Shown here: positions 49,407 through 60,660 of the stretch, piece after piece
How positions within the stretch are numbered: the stretch's first letter is position 1
Layout: every line of letters begins with the position of its first letter
From: Picochlorum sp. 'celeri'
Lineage: Eukaryota > Chlorophyta > Trebouxiophyceae
DNA length: 64,000 nt
Assembly: GCA_010909725.1 (NCBI GenBank)
Contig: JAACMV010000021.1
Coordinates: 661,497 to 725,496, forward strand
Direction: 5' to 3'
Notes under the pieces: generated by a model
The model's input: the letters and a program-made list of their open reading frames with translations, nothing else
Databases searched by the model: none
Told to the model about the DNA's origin: nothing
Program-made: the position numbers and the translations under genes

Positions 49407-50101
49407 CGATCTATCTCATCAAAAACATCTCCAATCTGTATTTGTTCTCCTTCATGACCCAATCGTGTAATAATATTCTCAGAAAGTTGGGTAGCCACTG
49501 TATTTAAATTAATCTTTTGAGGTTTGAGTTCTTGCTCCAAAGATGTCGTCTTGGACATGGTATCTCCGCATGCTACTATATCACGAAAAGCCGACAAATC
49601 GGGTGATGCATTAAACGATATTCCATGGTAACTAACTCCGCCAGAAATAGCAACACCGACCGCTCCTATTTTGTTCCCATGCAGCCAAACCCCAGTCTTC
49701 CCTGGAACCCTGCCCTGACATGATAGGCCGTATATTGCCGCGGTGTCAATCATAGCATCTTCCAAAGACTCGACATACTTTCGTGCTCCTAAACCAAGAC
49801 TGCGTAGATTGATAATGGGGTAGACCACTATTTGCCCGGGACCGTGGTACGTTGTCTCACCACCTCTGGAGACTCCTGAAACAATCTCAATGCCCTTGGA
49901 CTGAATCTCTTCCATGCTGGACTTCAAATCATTCATACTTCCTCTCTTTCCCATTGTATACACAGGAGAGTGCTGAAGCACCAGGAGAGTGTCATCCACA
50001 GTCCCAGCCTTACGTTTAGCAAACAGGAGTTTCTGTAGTTCCAGAACACGGCTGTACAGAGCAGGGACTCTATTCAAGGATGTCACTCGTATACGTGACA
50101 T
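49397..50101 (-). CDS. LIP2: Octanoyl-[ACP]:protein octanoyltransferase (LipB/LIP2)
   Basis: 234 aa from ATG 50101. Motifs: DTLLVLQHSPVYTMGKRG, VSRGGETTYHGPGQIVVYPI (the RGG.xTyHGPGQ signature), PGKTGVWLHGNKIGAVGVAI (with the catalytic Lys) and GVSYHGISFNASPDLSAF. The usual active-site Cys region appears as FRDIVACGD. It transfers octanoate from acyl carrier protein to lipoyl domains, probably in mitochondria. The N-terminus is short, so the targeting peptide is minimal. It overlaps the COM1 3' end. Confidence 0.95.
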   Translation of the reverse strand: MSRIRVTSLNRVPALYSRVLELQKLLFAKRKAGTVDDTLLVLQHSPVYTMGKRGSMNDLKSSMEEIQSKGIEIVSGVSRGGETTYHGPGQIVVYPIINLRSLGLGARKYVESLEDAMIDTAAIYGLSCQGRVPGKTGVWLHGNKIGAVGVAISGGVSYHGISFNASPDLSAFRDIVACGDTMSKTTSLEQELKPQKINLNTVATQLSENIITRLGHEGEQIQIGDVFDEIDRYV

Positions 50102-50398
50102 ATTGTAGATCTTTCTATGGTACAATACAACCACGCATGTCCCTTGGAAAAAAATTCAGACACGACACCACATGTCCATGTCCATGCAAGTTTTGTTTTG
50201 TTTGGATTCAATGCATCATAAAGATACAACTACCTCTCAATTAATAGATCACAAATTACTACACTATATTTTACGATATGGCCACCATTCCCTCCGTCAC
50301 ATGCGTTTTGAATCAGGATTGATTGCACCCATGATGGGTACCCACGACTCTCATCCCATGATATCATCTTCAAATACCGTTAATACCCCATCATTGTA

Positions 50399-51692
50399 AT
50401 GCATTTAGCAATAGTATTGAAAATGTGTTCTATATGGAGTCCAGGAAGACTTGTAGACGCCCATGATGCTGTGGATGCCTATACACCCAAGGTTGGTGGA
50501 AGAGCTGTATTTCCACGGGAATGGGACCAAAAAAGCGAGGCAATATCGTGTCCTAGCTGCTCAAAACCTATGAGTTTTATACTATCGGTATGTACTGGTA
50601 TCTGAGGCGAATGCCATGAAGCATTGCATGCCACTGAATGAATCTTGCTTTCATTTGCAGTCACCACTAGAGTCGGCATGCCTGGCGAGCAGGAAGAGTA
50701 CGGCGACCATATTGTATGTTTTTGGGTGCTTGGAGGAAGATTGTGGTGGGAAGAAAGGATCGTGGAGAGTGTTTCGATGGACAGGTGCAATGCAGACAGA
50801 AGATGTCGTAGAAGACGGTAAGCCAAGTCCCAGGCAGAATAGCAGCCATGAGAATGATGGCGATGCTCACGATGAACAGGACGCTGATGCGTGGGGACTG
50901 AATGTAGACGATGAAGCATTACATTCTGAAGCATTTGATTTCGGGGATTTACAGGAGCAGCTGAAGACAGTCACTGCTGACATATCTTCCTCTAGCATGA
51001 AGAGTAAAAAAGATGCACAGAGCACGGTACGTGATATGAGAGAAGACCGTGCATCTACACAGCAAACATCGGTGAGAAAATTTGATGGATATTTCCCAGA
51101 ATTCTTCTTGGTGCAATCGGGGACTGTCAAAGATCCTCAGCTGAGAGATCCAGAGGACAGCAGTAGTGATGACGAGCAACTGTCCACAGATGCTGCGCAG
51201 AATACATACACAAACCTTTCAGATGATGATGGAGAAGAAGAAGGCGATAATGTAGCATGGGAAGGGGAGACGTACGAGCCGGACAATGTCATTTGTGGAG
51301 ACGGGAGAACTGCGCCTGATGGTCACATGCTCAAGTTCATTCAACACATGGCAGCCATTCCTGATCAATGTCTAAGGCTCTTATACACGGCGTCGCGTGC
51401 AGGCTCGCTGCATTTAGAATCAAACAAAGAATTAGTTGAGAAATCAGGCAACAATTGTCCATCCTGCAATGCCCCACGAGCATGCGTTGCCCAAGTAACC
51501 TCCCCACTCATTGCAGCACTGATCGAGTCCTTGGATATGGTTCCAGCAACAGACCACTTCCGGTCACCTCCCTCCTCCTGGGAATGGGCCGTCATAGAAA
51601 TACGGATATGTAGCAAACTTTGTACGCATGAAAATGATCAAGGCAAGGCCATACCGATCGAAGAAGCTGTCAACACTATGGGAGAAGCTTGA
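50399..51692 (+). CDS. PDCD2L: PDCD2-like protein (TSR4 family)
   Basis: Exons 50399-50587 and 50661-51692, phase 0, 73-nt intron (gtatgt..ttgcag); 406 aa. The N-terminal part has YTPKVGGRAVFPREWDQKSE and CPSCSKPMSFIL (CxxC), then TATILYVFGCLEEDCGGKKG, SWRVFRW. A long acidic linker separates it from the PDCD2 C-terminal domain: HMAAIPDQCLRLLY, CPSCNAPRACVAQVTSPLIA and WEWAVIEIRICSKLC. TSR4/PDCD2 proteins are dedicated chaperones for ribosomal protein uS5 (RPS2) in 40S assembly. Confidence 0.9.
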
Positions 51693-51854
51693 ACTTTTGC
51701 CTGGGTCAAAAGGATTCCACTTTGTCCCGAATTAGTTTGGACACAATCGCCTGGAACGTCCAAAAAGATAACAGCAAAATCTCCACATTCCTCCTTATCG
51801 ATTATCCTACTTTTACCCCTTTCCAACTTGGCTATTTCCTTGGATTAATAGAAA

Positions 51855-52782
51855 ATGCAATCTGTTTTGTCTTTGAACGCGTTGACCCAGCAGAGAGTGC
51901 TCAAGGGAGCCTCCGTCCGCCAGAACAAGGCATCTGCTGGACGTGCCCTTCGTGTCACTGTCCGTGCTGAAGAGAAGGCCAAGGAAGCAGAGAAGCCATG
52001 GGCTCCACCAGCTTTGGATCCAAATACTCCCTCTCCAATCTTTGGAGGTAGCACTGGTACGTAGGAAGTCTTATCAAGACTGTTGATGAAGCGGATGTCA
52101 ACTCGCTGGAATTCTGCGTCTTTGGGCCGATGGCTTCCATGTAGAGTAGTATTTTGTTTATTATTTATATCATGATTTGATCGCGTATGGTTATGGGATT
52201 TTATTGAGTGTGTGAGTGTCACCACCAGCGAGGATACGGCGAGTCCAGGATGGGGCTCGGATTCTGTGGGCGATGGGACCCAGAGAATCAGTGTTCCAGA
52301 CAGGTGTATTCGTAGGGTTGGGGAATGAGAAGGCTACCAAATACATAAGTAGCTCAAGATACGGGTTATGAAACAAGGCATTGCTCTGACATGAATGTTT
52401 TTGGTGTACAGGTGGCCTTCTTCGCCAGGCTCAGGTTGAGGAGTTCCATGTGATTACCTGGGAGTCCAAGAAGGAGCAGATTTTCGAGATGCCAACTGGA
52501 GGAGCTGCCATCATGCGCGAGGGACCAAACTTGTTGAAGTTGGCCCGTAAGGAACAGTGCCTTGCTCTCCTCACCCAGCTCCGCACAAAGTTCAAGATTA
52601 ACGGATTCATCTACAGAGTGTTCCCTAACGGAGAGGTTCAGTACTTGCATCCAAAGGATGGTGTGTACCCAGAGAAGGTGAATGCTGGACGTGTCGGTGC
52701 CAACGAGAACATGAGAAGAATTGGACAGAATGTGAACCCAGCCACCGTCAAGTTCACTGGAAAGGACCCACAAGACTTGTAA
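51855..52782 (+). CDS. PSAD: Photosystem I subunit II (PsaD), nuclear-encoded
   Basis: Exons 51855-52056 and 52412-52782, intron 355 nt (gtacgt..gtacag), the longest placed here; 190 aa. The transit peptide [20 protein letters not shown], with [11 protein letters not shown], leads to a Pro-rich plant-type extension ([20 protein letters not shown]). The conserved core follows: [60 protein letters not shown] and [18 protein letters not shown]. PsaD is the stromal ferredoxin-docking subunit. Being nuclear with a simple transit peptide, it argues for the green lineage with a primary plastid. Confidence 0.98.
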
Positions 52783-52847
52783 ATTGATAGACACAATCTA
52801 GTTTTTTTCTGTTATGTGAAAATAACAACTAATATTGCAATGTTTTA

Positions 52848-54211
52848 CTATCCTTCTTCTCCAAACTCTTCCGTGAATTTCTTGTACTCATCCAAATCTT
52901 TGGGGCTCACGGTTGGGCGTGCTCGCAGCAACACCTTTCTAAAATCATCCATGCAGATATCAGGAGGACGAACAATCGCCGCCTTGCCACTATCTGCTAA
53001 ACTAGCCAGCGTTGCTTCAAATGCTTTGGGATCACCTGGTGAACAAGGCACGAGAACCTTTTCATTTTCCTTGGTCTTGACGAGTTTGAAATGTGTCGCA
53101 TCTTGAGTCTTTCTAATCGGTTGCATCAACACGTCTTTCACAATCACAGAAATATCCGACCCACTGAAACCAGCCGTCTTTTCTCCCAACTCAATATAAT
53201 CCTCTCTGGTCAAGTTGTTGGGAGTGTCCCCCACATGAATCTCAAACATGCGAGCTCGATCCCTCGCCTCTGGAAGAGGAATGTGAATCCTTTTATCAAA
53301 TCGCCGTCGAACAGCCTGATCCAACGCATACGGCAAATTTGTAGCACCTAATAGCAATACTCGAGCCCCATCATCGTGCCCCACCCCCTGCATCTGCACC
53401 AAGAATTCAGTCTTGATCCTTCGAGCAGCCTCACTCTCCCCCTCCCCTCGAGTGCTACACAAGGCATCAATCTCATCGATAAAAATAATAGACGGCGCCT
53501 TCTCTCTCGCCAAAGCAAATAAACTACTAACAAGCTTTTCACTCTCACCCATCCACTTGCTCACTAAATCAGATGACGAGACTGAGAAAAAGGTTGAATC
53601 AGCCTCTGTTGCAATCGCCTTTGCCAGATACGATTTACCCGTCCCCGGTGGCCCATACAACAAAATCCCATTCCACGGCCGTCTCTTTCCAGTAAAAAAT
53701 TGCGGATACTTGACCGGCAAAATGACAGCTTCCTTCAACGCATCCTTTGCCGCATCCAACCCAGCCACATCATCCCACTGCACATTCGGCTTCTCCTCCA
53801 GTATCGCATCCCCCAAAGTCGCCTTCAATGCAGCCAACTCCTCATCTTTCCCCTTTGTCTTCGCCCCAGTCATGGTAGCCGCTGCAGACCCATTCCTAGC
53901 ATTCGAACCACCATCAGAATTCTGTTGACCATTCAAAACATCCTTCAGTTCCTTAATCCTCGCCAGATACTCCCGGCACTTTTGTTCTATGATACTCTTT
54001 TGAGAAGGATTCTTATTGTACTTGTTATGATACACAAAGAATTCGACAGCATTCATGTAATGCTCACACGCGTCTTCGTATTTCTTCTCCCTATCAGCCT
54101 CAACAGCCTTTTTAGCAAACTCTGCAGACACATTCAACATCATGATACAAAACCACACCACTCCATCACCCCATAAAACCCACCTAAAGCACGTTCTTTA
54201 AATTCTAGCAT
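52848..54211 (-). CDS. VPS4: VPS4/SKD1 AAA ATPase
   Basis: Exons 54184-54211 (MLEFKERAL) and 52848-54121, intron 62 nt (gtgggt..ctgcag), 433 aa. The MIT domain (about 1-75) has FAKKAVEADREKKYEDACEH, YMNAVEFFVYH. The AAA domain carries Walker A GPPGTGKSYLAKAIA, Walker B IIFIDEID, and RRRFDKRIHIPLP with arginine fingers. The C-terminal beta domain and helix (SPKDLDEYKKFTEEFGEEG) are the VPS4 end. It disassembles ESCRT-III in multivesicular body formation and cytokinesis. It converges on PSAD with 65 nt between stops. Confidence 0.97.
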
Positions 54212-54457
54212 GGTCAGTGACTCCCTGGAACTGTCCTGTTTGCTTGTCACGAGTGATCTGTTTTCCTCGTTTGTGTCCTCCTTCCCATCATGGGATATTC
54301 TGCGATACCAGTTTGATTTTTTGCCACTCAATGTTTTTATTCAAACGCAGCAACAACAATAATAGAGATGTGTGTCGCATGGTATCCAACAACAATACCC
54401 ACCACCACCAGTACATGAAAAGGACTCTGAATGTGGACATGAGAAAAGACAATCATC

Positions 54458-54483
54458 TTCGGTCAAATACAGTTTTGACCGAA
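54458..54483. promoter_or_regulatory. Perfect 10-bp inverted repeat TTCGGTCAAA in the VPS4 / PLAA promoter
   Basis: Arms TTCGGTCAAA (54458-54467) and TTTGACCGAA (54474-54483) around TACAGT, 92 bp before the PLAA ATG in a 363-bp divergent region. No gene is seen in the rest of 54212-54574. Confidence 0.5.
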
Positions 54484-54574
54484 ACACAGATGCATTCTCT
54501 AGACACATCCGGGTTCCATATACATATTGAGTAGGCATGGTCCGATACACACACCAATATTGTATCACAGAACT

Positions 54575-56988
54575 ATGGAGGGTGGAGATACGGAATCGAT
54601 ATTTCATCTCAGCAGTCACCTCGTGGGTCACAAGGAAGACGTATGTTTGATTGTATTTTTCTTTTCTTCTTCTTGGATTTGGATTTAGAGGTCTCATGGA
54701 TGCATGTGTGTGTGGTATAGGTTCGATGTTTGTTGACTACAGATTCAGAGGGAGCGTATATTGTGACTGGTTCGAGGGATCGGACTATCAAAGTATGGAA
54801 GCAACAGCCTGATCCAGAGTGTGTGTGTGATCTGTCAGGGCATGGGGATTATGTGACGGCGCTGTGTGCTGGTCCTCGAGATGGGTGCTTGATATCTGGT
54901 TCGAGGGATGCGACGGTGCGGGTGTGGTTGGCAGATGAGGGGTTGATGTGTAGAGAAGAGGGACAGGTGGTGTTGACAGGGCATGAGTACCAGGTGACTG
55001 GTCTTGCGTGTTTCAAGGAGGGTGACATTATTGTGTCTACATCGTTAGATAAGAGTACGAGAGTATGGAAGATGAATGGGGATTATTCGAGTGGGACATG
55101 TTTGCATGTCATGCAGGAGCATGATGGGCCCGTACTGTGTGCTGCAAAAGTGTCAGAGAGTGCTTTGGTTACTGGAAGCGGGGATTGTACACTGCGATTC
55201 TGGTCTATTGATAAAAGTGGGAATATAGCGTGTACTTCTGTGCTCAGTGGGCATACGGATACGGTGAGGAGCGTTGCAAGTTTGCCTGGTATTGGGATTG
55301 TGTCTGGGTCGCATGACATGACCCTCAAGGTGTGGACGTTGGATGGGGATTGTGTTCAGACTTTCGAAGGACATGGTGCGCTGATATATTCAGTTGCCGT
55401 GCATAGTGATAGTTCATTGATTGCGTCAGGGTCAGAGGATAATACAGTGAGGATCTGGAATTTGAGTGGAGAATGTGTCCAAGTGATCCAACATCCAGGG
55501 TGTGTGTGGGCAGTCTCTTTCCTGCCGAATGGGGATTTAGTGACTGCATGTTCGGATGGGATTGGTAGAATATGGTCTCGGGATTCGAGTAGAATTGCCT
55601 CAGAGGAGGTGCAGGCCATGTATGAGGCCCAGGTGGAGGCATACACAGCCAAGCCTGAACAGCAGGAGGATGGACAGGGTAAAATGAAAATGTATGATAG
55701 TAGTGCTCTTCAACAGCCTGGTCAATACGATGGGCATACGATTGTTGTTGATGAGGGCTCCTGTGGTATGGTGTATGCTTGGAATCAATCAGCTGGGGAT
55801 TGGGAAAAGGTGGGGGAAGTGATGACAGATGGTGCAGCAGCTGATACTGGCAGCCAGTGGGATTTCGAATTCGATGTGGACATTGCTGATGATCAGCCAA
55901 AGTTAAAATTGTGTGCGAATGCGGGTGAAGACGCATATACCGTTGCTGATCGATTTATAGCTGAACACAATCTTCCAACCAGTTACAAGGAACAGATTGC
56001 TCAATTCCTCGTGACAAACACCAGTGGCAAGGTGAATATTCATATGGATACGTCTGGTTCGTATGTGGATCCATTTACGGGATCGAATGCATATGTACCG
56101 ACGGGGAATGCTGCTCCTGCTCCGCCGTCATTTGCTGGTGGAGCAAACGTGGATCCATTTACAGGATCAGCTCCAGGTCAGAGCAGCAGGTTCCCTGTGA
56201 AGGAGTATGTACTGTTTACGTCTCCTCTGTCAGCAAGCGCGAGAAAAAAGATGAAGGAATTCAGTGACGACATAGCCAAGAAGGACGAAACGCTTGCCAT
56301 TCAGGAGGATGAATGGGGAGCAATAGATGCCCTCTTGGATACTGCAACACAAGGCCCCATGCCAGGTGTCATTGATAAAATTCTATGCTGGCCCAGTGAC
56401 ACAGTTTTTCCTCTCCTTGATATTTTCAGAGCACTTCTCTCGAATGACAAGGGTAGAGCCATGATGATGACATACCTGCAGAGCATCAAGGTACACCCAG
56501 AAAGTGGATCATGTGGTGCCATTATTGAGAAGATTTTGAGAGATCCAGAAAACAATGCGGGCAAAATCGCTGCTCTAAGAGTTCTTGTGAATATGTTCCA
56601 CACAGACACAACTCCGATCGTCCTGGAGAATCTGGACCACCTGGTAAGCTTGGTGTCTCTGTGCAGGGACAGTGAGGTCAAGGGCATCCAAAATGCATAC
56701 ACTGCATTTGTCCTCAATACTGCTGTATTGCTCGCTAAAATGCTCGCTCCAAACGCTGATAGTATCTCAACAGTGGCGAATGAAGCAGCACAGTATGTGT
56801 GTAAGCACAAAGACTCGCCCAATGCAACAGCCTTGATGCAAGCATTGCTCGCTATTGGAACGCTCAGGAGAGAATCCCTGCTGAAACGCTCAGATGTCCT
56901 GCATCTGATCGGATCCGACGTGTTTACGTCAATCTCTGCGCGTGCAGGAGAAGAAGCATCGATTGCTATAGAGTTACAAAAAATGTAA
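54575..56988 (+). CDS. PLAA/UFD3/DOA1 WD-repeat ubiquitin-binding protein
   Basis: Exons 54575-54640 and 54721-56988, phase 0, 80-nt intron (gtatgt..gtatag); 777 aa. Seven WD40 repeats fill about 12-295 (GAYIVTGSRDRTIKVWK; LISGSRDATVRVW; ALVTGSGDCTLRFW; IASGSEDNTVRIW). The PFU domain is WDFEFDVDIADDQPKLKLCA, with EQIAQFLV. A VDPFTG repeat spacer follows, then the PUL armadillo domain from YVLFTSPLSASARKKMKEF to the end. The protein binds ubiquitin and Cdc48/p97 and works in ubiquitin recycling and endosomal sorting. Confidence 0.95.
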
Positions 56989-57017
56989 ATCATCGACATG
57001 CACAGGAGAAAAAACCA

Positions 57018-57597
57018 CTACTCCAGAGCCACGGCATCAATCTCCACCTTGGCACCCAGGGGAAGTCCCTTGACAGCAAATGTCGCCCTCGCTGGCGGAT
57101 TCTCTGGGAAATACTTTCCGTAAATCTCATTCACAGTTCCAAAGTCGCTCATATCCGCCAACAATATGGTCGTCTTCACCACCTTATCGAAGGAAGTACC
57201 GGCTGCTGATAAAATAGCCCCCAGGTTGGCCATCACCTGCTCCGTCTGCCCCGCCACGTCTGGAGATGCAAATTCCTTGGTCTACAACAACCACACATTA
57301 CAACGTCATACGCACGATCGTGATATTGTACATACAATACACCGTTCATCGCACCCCTGGAACGAGAGCCACCTGTCCCGACACATACACCATGCCATTG
57401 GCCTTGATGGCTTGGCTGTATGGTCCAACCGCACCAGGAGCATTCTCTGTGCTGATCACCTCCCGAGAAGACGACATCACAATTGATGAGAATGCGCTTC
57501 TTCTTCTGTGCCTGGCAACCAAAGCTGTGCTTCCTTTGGTTGCAGATTGAATTCTACAAATCTGTTGCAATGGCTTTGCCGATGCCGCCCCAATCAT
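57018..57597 (-). CDS. RIDA: RidA/YjgF family reactive-imine deaminase, organelle-targeted
   Basis: Exons 57355-57597 and 57018-57281, phase 0, 73-nt intron (gtgcga..ttgtag); 168 aa. The first 40 residues are basic and Ser/Ala rich (SAKPLQQICRIQSATKGSTA). The core starts REVISTENAPGAVGPYSQAI and has YVSGQVALVPGT, QVMANLGAILSAAGTSFDKV, NEIYGKYFPENPPARATFAV (substrate Arg) and KVEIDAVALE. It hydrolyses enamine/imine intermediates made by PLP enzymes. It converges on PLAA (29 nt). Confidence 0.95.
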
Positions 57598-57621
57598 GAT
57601 TATTCGTATTCAAATATTCCA

Positions 57622-57798
57622 CTATTTCACAATACAATGCCCATCATGACTCATGCGATGTCTGTTCTTGCCAAATTCCTGATTTTTTAATCCATCTAAT
57701 GTAGGAAAAGCACTACCAACGACCATGGAGGCAGCAGCCTTCCTGTCACCCAAGATGCATGATGTACCACCTCTGACGCTGCTATGAATTGACATTTT
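57622..57798 (-). CDS. Possible 58-aa ORF immediately upstream of RIDA
   Basis: An open frame starting MSIHSSVRGGTSCILGDRKA and ending SHDGHCIVK stops 24 nt before the RIDA ATG on the same strand, and begins only 28 nt from the divergent importin gene start. The composition looks coding-like (GGTSCILGDRKAAASMVVG), but no family is recognised. It could be a small protein on a dicistronic mRNA, a regulatory upstream ORF, or chance. Confidence 0.3.
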   Translation of the reverse strand, partial: KMSIHSSVRGGTSCILGDRKAAASMVVGSAFPTLDGLKNQEFGKNRHRMSHDGHCIVK

Positions 57799-57826
57799 AT
57801 TTAATTGAGAATTTACGATACTCACG

Positions 57827-60630
57827 ATGGCGTCGGTTGATGTGACGGGCATCCTACAGGCTTGTCAAAGCCCAGATGCAGGACAACGGCAGCACGGAGA
57901 GGCAAAGCTCAAGGAATTGGAGTCAGATCCTTTGACATTTTTCATATCTCTCAGCCAGCATCTAGCAACGACGTCGAATCCAGTGGATACCAGGAAATTA
58001 TCGGGTATGTGGCATTATCGTTGACGAATGGGCCAACACGAGTAGCAGTATTTGTGACGGTTGTGTGATATATTCTATAGGTCTTGTATTAAAGAATGCT
58101 TTAGATTCTCGGGATAGCGCTAAAAAGGTGCGAGGACTGGGCCATGTTGTCTTCTTGATCAGAATCAGACCAACGACTGGTGGTCTGCTGCGCCGAGGAA
58201 TCGCGATGCTTACTGTATATTGTACATATGTTGCAGGATGATCAAGCCTCCCGTTGGATGGGGCTGCCGGAAAACGTCCGCCTGCAGACGAAGGAGTCTC
58301 TCCTGGTGGCCCTGGAGGCACCTGAGATGGACATTGGGCATACTTCAGCCCTTGTGATTGCCAAGGTGGCTGCGATCGAGATTCCCAAGAATCAGTGGCC
58401 GCAGTTGGTTCCTAAAGTGCTGACGAATGCGGATCAGGGTGCCCCGTTGAATGTTCGGCAATCATCAATTGAGGTGCTGGGATATCTCTGTGAGGAGCTG
58501 GCAGAGTTTGAGGAGGATTACCTGGATGAAGAGATGGTGAACAAGATACTGACTGGAGTGGTGACGGCGATGAGGCCAGAAGAGCCGAGTATGGATTTGA
58601 GATGTGTGGCGACAAAGGCTCTCACGAATGCGCTTGATTATGCATCAGGCAACTTCCAGAGGGACCAGGAGCGTAACTACATTATGGAGACAATTTGCCA
58701 TGGGACTGGTGCAGCTGATGCTAAAGTGAGAGAAGCTGCATGGGAGTGTTTGGTTAGAGTGGTAGAAAATTATTATGAGCATCTTCCAGCGTATATCGGG
58801 GCAATATTTACGTTGACTCAGACAGCAATGGGTGACCCTGTGGAAGGTGTGGTCATGCAGGCCTTGGAGTTTTGGTCTTCCATTGCTGAAGAAGAATACA
58901 TGTGCTTGTTAGATGTCGAAGATGGCAAAGAGGACAAGAGTTATAAATTTATTCTCAACTCTCTGAACCAGCTCGTCCCACTGCTCTTGGAGCAGTTGAC
59001 CAAGCAGGATGAATTTGCAGACGAGGGGTCTTGGAACATTGCCCTTGCAGCAGGTACAGCACTTTCCCTGACGGCGACCGTCGCCAAAGACCCGATTGTA
59101 GGATTAGTGATGCCATACGTGGAGCAGAATATACACCGTAATGCCACTCAGGATGACTGGAAATTTAGGGAGGCTGCCACGTTTGCATTTGGCTGCATCT
59201 TGGATGGGCCAGATTGCCAGGCACTGGGTGGTCTTGCGAGATCCGGTCTGAATTATCTATTGAGTGCTTTGTCTGATGGCCATCCGTTGGTGAAAAATAC
59301 AACTGCTTGGTGCCTGGGACGTATTTTCGAATTTGTGCATGGTCATCTCAAGGATCCTCCTCTCATCACTCCAGAAAACCTTCCTGTAGTCATTGAGGCG
59401 CTGCTCAAGTCACTAGACGATGAGATTCATATAGCAGAAAAAGTTTGTTATGCAATCAGCAAGCTTGCCGCAGGATTTAGTGACATGCGCCCATCACCAT
59501 TGTCACAGTACTTTGAGACTATTGTTGGAAAGCTTTTGGCAACATCGACACGTGTTGGAGAGCAATTTTCAAACATTCAAATTCAGTCATTTGAGGCAAT
59601 CAATGAGGTTGTGACAGCATCGTCACCGGATGCTTTGCCCATTGTTGCTCATCTCATTCCTGTGGTCAATCAGAGAATAGCAGAAGTGAGCTCAATTCCA
59701 CCAACATCTCAGGAATCCTCTGAGCAACAAATCGAGACATTGAATTTGCTTTGTGGAGTTCTGAACGTCATTATAACAAAGATGTACAACTGTAGTAGTG
59801 AAGATCAGCAGCTGATATCGTCACAAGTGGCTGACAGTATCATGCAGGCCCTTCTGACTGTGTTTTCATGCCGACAGTCATATGTGCCCGAAGAGGCCAT
59901 GTTGGCAGTCGGAGCATTGACGTATATCACTGGAGGAGCATTCCAAAGATACATGGAGTCGTTTTATCCATTTTTGGAGAAAGGATTGCGACAAGTTCGT
60001 GACTGGCAAACATGCCTCATCACTCTGGGCATTCTCGGAGACGTGTGCAGGGCTCTGGACAAGCAATTTAGTGTCTATTGTGACCCTATCATGACGATCC
60101 TGATTCAGAACTTAGAAGATCCAGAGGTCCCTAAATCCGTGAAGCCGTCAATTTTATCCTCGTTTGGCGATATTTCGATCGCGATCGGGGACGATTTTGT
60201 CAAGTATTTGAAGGCTGTTGCCGCACCCCTCGGTGCAGCTGCAGCAATGAGCGTAGAAATGGCCAGGACAGTTGGAGATGATGAGGATGAGATTGCGTAC
60301 ATTAATTCTCTTAGGCAGCATATCCTTGAGGCTTGGAGTGGGATACTAAATGCACTGTCGAAAGAAATGATTGATGAGCACCTGAAGATGTATGCTCCAA
60401 TGATAATTGAATATGTGGAGCACATAGCACACGATCCCCACAAGGATTTGTCCGTTCTGAATCGAGCGACAGGTGCATTAGGAGATGTTGCAGCAAATGT
60501 ATCAGAAATCGGTATCATTTTCAAGCAGAAGGCATACGTCAAGCCATTCCTTGAAGAGTGTATGGCTCAACCTGGTCTCGATGAAAAGGCAAATTGGGCT
60601 CTTACAATGGTGAGGGCCGCAGAACAGTAG
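57827..60630 (+). CDS. KPNB1: Importin subunit beta-1
   Basis: Exons 57827-58004, 58081-58127 and 58237-60630; introns 76 nt (gtatgt..ctatag) and 109 nt (gtgcga..ttgcag); 872 aa. HEAT repeats run throughout. The N-terminus has ILQACQSPDAGQRQHGEAKL, then GLVLKNALDSRD. Later blocks include DLRCVATKALTNALDYASGN, WKFREAATFAFGCILDG (HEAT 8-9 acidic-loop area) and VKNTTAWCLGRIFEF, typical of importin beta. It ends ALTMVRAAEQ. It carries cargo with importin alpha through the pore by binding FG nucleoporins such as the NUP62 encoded at 43.4 kb. Confidence 0.96.
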
Positions 60631-60660
60631 AACTTTGTGTAATAAATACATGTACATGTT

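Noticed and set aside
55325..55936. 203-codon minus-strand ORF opposite PLAA
   Set aside because: Antisense of conserved WD repeats; His/Pro rich and without a family.
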